A stretch of 64,000 bases of DNA, from contig NW_018343982.1 of NCBI RefSeq assembly GCF_002099425.1, positions 10,513,501 through 10,577,500 on the forward strand. Direction: 5' to 3'. A program made the position numbers and the translations under genes. This document shows positions 60,058 to 64,000 of the stretch, piece by piece (the first letter of the stretch is position 1; each line of letters starts with the position of its first letter). The notes beneath the pieces are model-generated. The model was not told where the DNA came from. It was given only the letters and a program-made list of their open reading frames with translations, and made no database searches. This DNA is from Phascolarctos cinereus (Eukaryota > Chordata > Mammalia > Diprotodontia > Phascolarctidae).

Positions 60058-60545
60058 GTTTTTGCACAAAGCCAACACAACCAAGATTAGGAGAGAAGCA
60101 GAAAACTGGGAAAGAATTTTCACAACCAGTGTCTCTGATAAGGGTCTCATTTCTAAAATATACAGAAGTCAAATTTGTAAGAATACAAATCATTCCCTAA
60201 TTGATAAATGGTCAAAGGATATGAACAGGCAGTTCTCAGATGAAAAAATTAAAGCCATCTATAGGCATATGAAAAAATGCTCTAAAAATCACTACTGATT
60301 AGAGAAATGCAACTCAAAACAACCCTGAGGTAGCACATCACACCTATCGGATTGGCCAACAGGACAAAACAAGAAAAGGATAAATGTTGGAGAAGATGTG
60401 GGAAAATTGGAACACTAATGAATTGCTGGTAGAGTTGTGAAGACTTCAGAAAATCCGGAAAGACTTGCAGGGACTGATGCTGAGTGAACAGAACCAGGAG
60501 GATGTTGTACACAGTAATGCCCACATTGTGCATCTTTTCCATAAA
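60058..60545 (+). mobile_element. L1 ORF2 C-terminal and 3' UTR fragment
   Basis: The reading at 60062-60298 (SDKGLISKIYRSQICKNTNH, then SLIDKWSKDMNRQFSDEKIK) matches the same part of the L1 at 12524-12754. It jumps near 60440 to 3' UTR sequence. Broken and truncated at both ends. Confidence 0.85.
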
Positions 60546-60564
60546 GACAGCATGAGACTTCAGT

Positions 60565-60855
60565 CAATCAATAAGCACTTAACAAGCATTTACTACGTGC
60601 CAAGCACTGTGCTAAAAGCTGAGAATACAAAGAAAGCCAAAAATACAGTTACTGCCCTCAAGAAGTTCACATTCTAATGGGGGAGACAACATGCAAATAA
60701 CTATGTCCATAAAAGATATATGTAGCATAAAGGAAAAGTAATCTCAGAAGAAAGACACTGGGGGAGGGAAGAGATAACTAAGGAGAGGAGGGATTGACTC
60801 CTACAGAAAAAGGGATCTGAGCTGAATTCTGAAGGAAGTTTTATCAAATCCTTTG
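60565..60855 (-). mobile_element. L2 3' end
   Basis: Inverted: 'aacaagcatttactacgtgc', 'ctgccctcaagaagttcaca', then 'agctgaattctgaaggaagt'. Confidence 0.8.
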
Positions 60856-60859
60856 CTGA

Positions 60860-61310
60860 AGTAAGTTTTATCTACACATTCCTCCGATCTACAAGTTTAG
60901 TTGACAGTCCAAAAGAAACCAAAACAAAACACATAACCTTGGCTTGGCGAGGCTTATTATTGATGAGGGCCTTGGTGGTTCTTTATAATCATTATTTCTT
61001 TTCCTAGGGATGAGGTTCATATACAATTGACAGAATTAGCCACTTCCACAAATCTTCAATTATAAAATATGATTTGTAGTGTATTACTGAAGAGATTAGG
61101 ATATAAGGAAGTTTTATTTGGTTGGTTTAGTCATGACACTTTGAGCTGAACCAGTGAAGAAATCTAATTGATTGTGATATTAGACTGCTGTTCTGTACAG
61201 TATTTTTCTATATACCAGTGTACCTGTATCAGACATGCCTTACATTCAAGACAACAGATGAATGTTTAAAAAGTATCAAATACTTATATTTGAAATATAT
61301 TAGGAAAAGC
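60860..61310 (-). mobile_element. CR1/L3 LINE fragment
   Basis: The order 'tttgctgaagtaagttttat', 'tcctccgatctacaagttta', 'gatgagggccttggtggtt' fits inverted CR1/L3 reverse-transcriptase sequence. Diverged. Confidence 0.55.
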
Positions 61311-61576
61311 TTCATCACTATCTGTATGCCCTTGAGCAAAGTCACTTTATCTTTCTGGCTTTAATTTCCCCCTCTGTTTAAGCAGGGAGTGAAATTAGAT
61401 TTCTAAGGCTCCTTACAGATCTAATGGAGCAGCTAAGTGCAGCAGTGGATAGAGCACCTTCCAGGGAGTCAGGAGAACCCGAGTTCAAATTCTGCTTCAG
61501 GCACATCCTAGCTGTATGATCCTGGGTGTCACTTTCTCCTGCTTGCCTCTGTTCCTTATTTATAAAGTAAGCTGGA

Positions 61577-61747
61577 AAGGCAGCTAGGTGGCGCAGTGGA
61601 CAGAGCACCAGCCCTGGATTCAGGAGGACCTGAGTTCAAATCCGGCCTCACACACATAACACTTACTAGCTGTGTGATCCTGGGCAAGTCACTTAACCCC
61701 ATTGCCTAGCAAAAACAAAAAATAAAATAAAATAAAATAAAATAAAA
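61577..61747 (+). mobile_element. younger marsupial SINE nested in an older one
   Basis: Short-type SINE starting 'aaggcagctaggtggcgcag' and ending in an (AAATA)n tail. The target duplication taagctgga lies at 61568-61576 and 61748-61756. Confidence 0.92.
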
Positions 61748-61750
61748 TAA
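61715..61750. repeat. (AAATA)n SINE tail
   Basis: Pentanucleotide run at the 3' end of the nested SINE. Confidence 0.9.
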
Positions 61751-62039
61751 GCTGGAGAAACAGCAAACTACTCCAGGATCTCCAAATGGGGTCATGGAGA
61801 GTTGGACATGATTGAAACTACTGACACAGATCTAACAAACATTCTTTGAGTCTGAACCTAGAATAATTAAAGAAATTCTTCATTGAATTTTTTTGTAATC
61901 CACCCAAGAACAAAAATGAGTAAGAATGACCCACATATCCTAGAATATTGTCAGTAGCCCCAAAGACATTGTATAGGTACTGATACAACGTCTTCCATGA
62001 TCTTATCATGGAATATGGAACAGATGTTTAATTTCCCTA

Positions 62040-62700
62040 ACTTGCTTTAAACAACTTGTTATTTATCATTCATGAATTCACTGCAACTCCAAGTTCTCCT
62101 ATTATGATTTTGTAGCTTTCTTTCAAACTGGATGAAATTTTTTGGAACCTGTTTTAGTCTCCTAATATATCAGCTATCCTCCCCAGCTTGTAAACTTGAT
62201 AAGAATGCCATTTACGCCATCCAAGTCATTGATTAAAACGTACAGAAACAAGAGGCAGCTAGATTGCTCAGTGGACACAGCACTGGGCCTGGAGTCAGGA
62301 AGACCTGAGTTCAAATCTTGATTCAGACACTAGTGGTGTAACCCTAGGCAAGTCGCTTAATCTGTCTGCCTTAATCCACTGGAGAAGGAAATGACAAACC
62401 ACTCCAGTATCTTTGCCAAGAAAACCCAATGGACAGTATGGTCCATGACATAACTAAATGACTGAAGAACGGGAACAAGGACAGATCTTTAGAGAATCTA
62501 TTCAATCCATTCACTGCTCTTTGGGCTCTGTAATTCAGGTAAATCTGAACCTACTTATCTTATCCACAGGCACATGAGGGTCTGTGAAGATCCTGTCATA
62601 AATCCAGGCATATTACATCTATGGTATATTCCCTTTATCTAGCTAATAAGCCTATCCAAAACCAAACTGAGATTAATCTGTAACATAAACTCATAATATG
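62040..62700 (-). mobile_element. CR1/L3 LINE fragment split by a SINE
   Basis: Inverted CR1/L3-like blocks ('ccaagtcattgattaaaacg', then after the SINE 'cagatctttagagaatct' and 'gatcctgtcataaatccagg'). Moderately sure of clade. Confidence 0.5.
62252..62480 (+). mobile_element. marsupial SINE, long-tailed type
   Basis: Body from 'aggcagctagattgctcagt' to the long-tail unit 'actggagaaggaaatgacaa'. It is inserted in the CR1/L3 copy, with aacaag repeated at both edges. Confidence 0.85.
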
Positions 62701-62889
62701 TCACCTTTTCTTTCTTCCCCACTCAAATAATATTAGTATTACCTAAAGGTCAGTCTTCAGTTATACACTTCTATAACTTCAATGATCACTTTTATGCATA
62801 TAATTCACAAACCTCTTTAAAACCTTAATTTCTCTCCTGAGCTCTATCCATGTATCTCCCTTTAATTATATACCTGCTGTTTCATTAAA

Positions 62890-63000
62890 TCATAGTATCA
62901 CTGATTCAGAGCTGAAAGTGAACTCCAGAGGCCCCTATTTTACAGATAAGGAGACTGAAGCCCAGGGAGGTTAAGTGACTTGCTCAAGGTTACACAGATA
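62890..63000 (-). mobile_element. MIR-type SINE
   Basis: Inverted MIR core: 'atcactgattcagagctga', 'ttttacagataaggagactg', 'gacttgctcaaggttacac'. A MIR 3' piece on the plus strand also lies at about 61320-61415. Confidence 0.75.
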
Positions 63001-63009
63001 CTGTCAAAG

Positions 63010-63620
63010 TGAAAAGGTCTAGGGATTTAGGGATGCTGAGACCTCAAAATCACAACATGTGGGTCCTGCCCGAAAGAGCTGGACCCAAGCCTTCTTTCAG
63101 CCAAAGACAAGGTTTATTAAAGATTTGCCATATTAGCCAGACTCGAGCACCTATGAACTATTGGCTAGACTGTAAAAATCTGAGCACCTTAATGGAGACA
63201 AGATGTACCTTACATACAGAAAGATTGTGGGAGGGATCTAGGAGTGGCCAAGTAGTTTCGGGTGACAAGGAGAGGTCTAAGGAAGATCTCAATGGGGGCG
63301 GCCAGTAAACCGGGACCTGGACCAAATGGCCAAGTGAGAATGGAGTCAATTTAGGATTAAGTGTGGGAAATGGCTGGGGGCCATAGGAAGGTAAGACAAA
63401 GGAGGGCTAGGCTAAATTAAGGGTAACAGAGAATTGAGAGAATTGGGAGATTGGGCATAGCCACAAAGAAAGGCTAATTGATGGAATTATGGCCTCAGGG
63501 GAACGCCAGAGCCCTCCTAGATCAACTGAGAGAATTCAAGAGCAGTCCAAGGGTTTTCTAGGGCCAATGGACAAATGGGGCCCAAATCGGGACAAGGTCT
63601 CAGTTTGGGCCCGTACCCCA
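63010..63620 (-). mobile_element. fossil retroviral LTR, copy B
   Basis: Same family and orientation as the block at 57942-58435, about 5 kb away. AATAAA on the minus strand at 63113-63118. It is longer at its U3 side. No coding sequence. 63630-64000 shows nothing I recognise. Confidence 0.6.
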
Positions 63621-64000
63621 TCAAGAGTCTCTCACTTCACAGGGCATTACTATTACTTTTATTACTATTACATCTCTTATGTATTAATAATCAACAGGCT
63701 GCTTGCTGCAGAAGTTTCTTTATCCTTTGCTTCAAAATTGAAATAATAATTCCAAATACCATTTCTTGAAAATGTCCAGTTTTTAATTGGTCCATTCAGT
63801 ACCCAAGGAAAAGCACTTTTTATATATTGATTCCAGGTAAGATGTCCAGAACTTGATTTTGTTCCTTGAACCCCTTTCAAAATAATAACAATAAAATGTG
63901 TTGTGAACCTCCAGGGTACACTATTCATAATGTTCTTTACAATTATTTACTGCTTAAGGAGCCACTAAAGAATTTTTAGTTCAAACCCCTAGGAGCATCA

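Larger units (their letters stand above)
61424..61837 (+). mobile_element. marsupial SINE, long-tailed type, split by a younger SINE
   Basis: The left part (61424-61576) has the head and body. The right part (61748-61837) has the long-tail unit ('aaactactccaggatctcc', 'gagttggacatgattgaaac'). Together they form one older SINE interrupted by the one at 61577-61747. Confidence 0.88.

Noticed and set aside
63009-63349. Open frames of 99 and 63 residues near the window end
   Set aside because: They lie in the fossil LTR at 63010-63620 and have no coding support.

Overview
This window looks like mammalian, and specifically marsupial, nuclear DNA. It is AT-rich and dense in L2 and MIR copies. It also holds tRNA-derived SINEs of the Australian/American marsupial type (heads reading ggcagctaggtggcgcagtg), marsupial-type L1 tails, a half-L1 (HAL1) element, and fragments of RTE and CR1/L3 LINEs. 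The species cannot be named from the sequence alone.

One host gene dominates. It is CCDC186 (human C10orf118), transcribed from the minus strand. All fifteen coding exons can be placed between 44551 and 8043 with GT-AG junctions and matching phases. They encode a 906-residue coiled-coil protein, close to the roughly 898 residues of the human protein as I remember it. The exon with the start codon opens at 44577 with a short 5' UTR piece. The promoter and the first non-coding exon are not seen, and no CpG-rich promoter-like stretch was found up to 64000 outside a LINE 5' region. Downstream of the stop lies an AT-rich, repeat-poor stretch of about 4.2 kb that behaves like a long 3' UTR. It has no AATAAA in the sense strand until 3839-3844, against nine on the other strand. 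It also carries five Pumilio-type TGTANATA sites in the sense direction and none in the other.

Layout: 1-3300 holds L2 pieces in both orientations; 3600-4060 a SINE and a MIR; 3820-8042 the inferred 3' UTR; 8043-44577 CCDC186, with introns filled by L1, L2, MIR, SINE and hAT remnants and a long alternating (GT/GC)n tract; 44578-64000 intron 1 or upstream DNA. That last block holds an almost complete but ORF2-less HAL1 element with target-site duplications, RTE and CR1/L3 fragments, a 2.4-kb L2, a broken retrocopy of KIAA1191, an L1 head joined to an L1 tail, and three fossil retroviral LTRs.

I found no evidence of a novel multi-gene system. The observations most worth following are the 3' UTR signals, the HAL1 copy lying antisense about 290 bp upstream of the first coding exon, the KIAA1191 retrocopy, the nested SINE insertion, and the Z-DNA-prone tract. 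Repeat family names rest on remembered consensus motifs, not on a database search.
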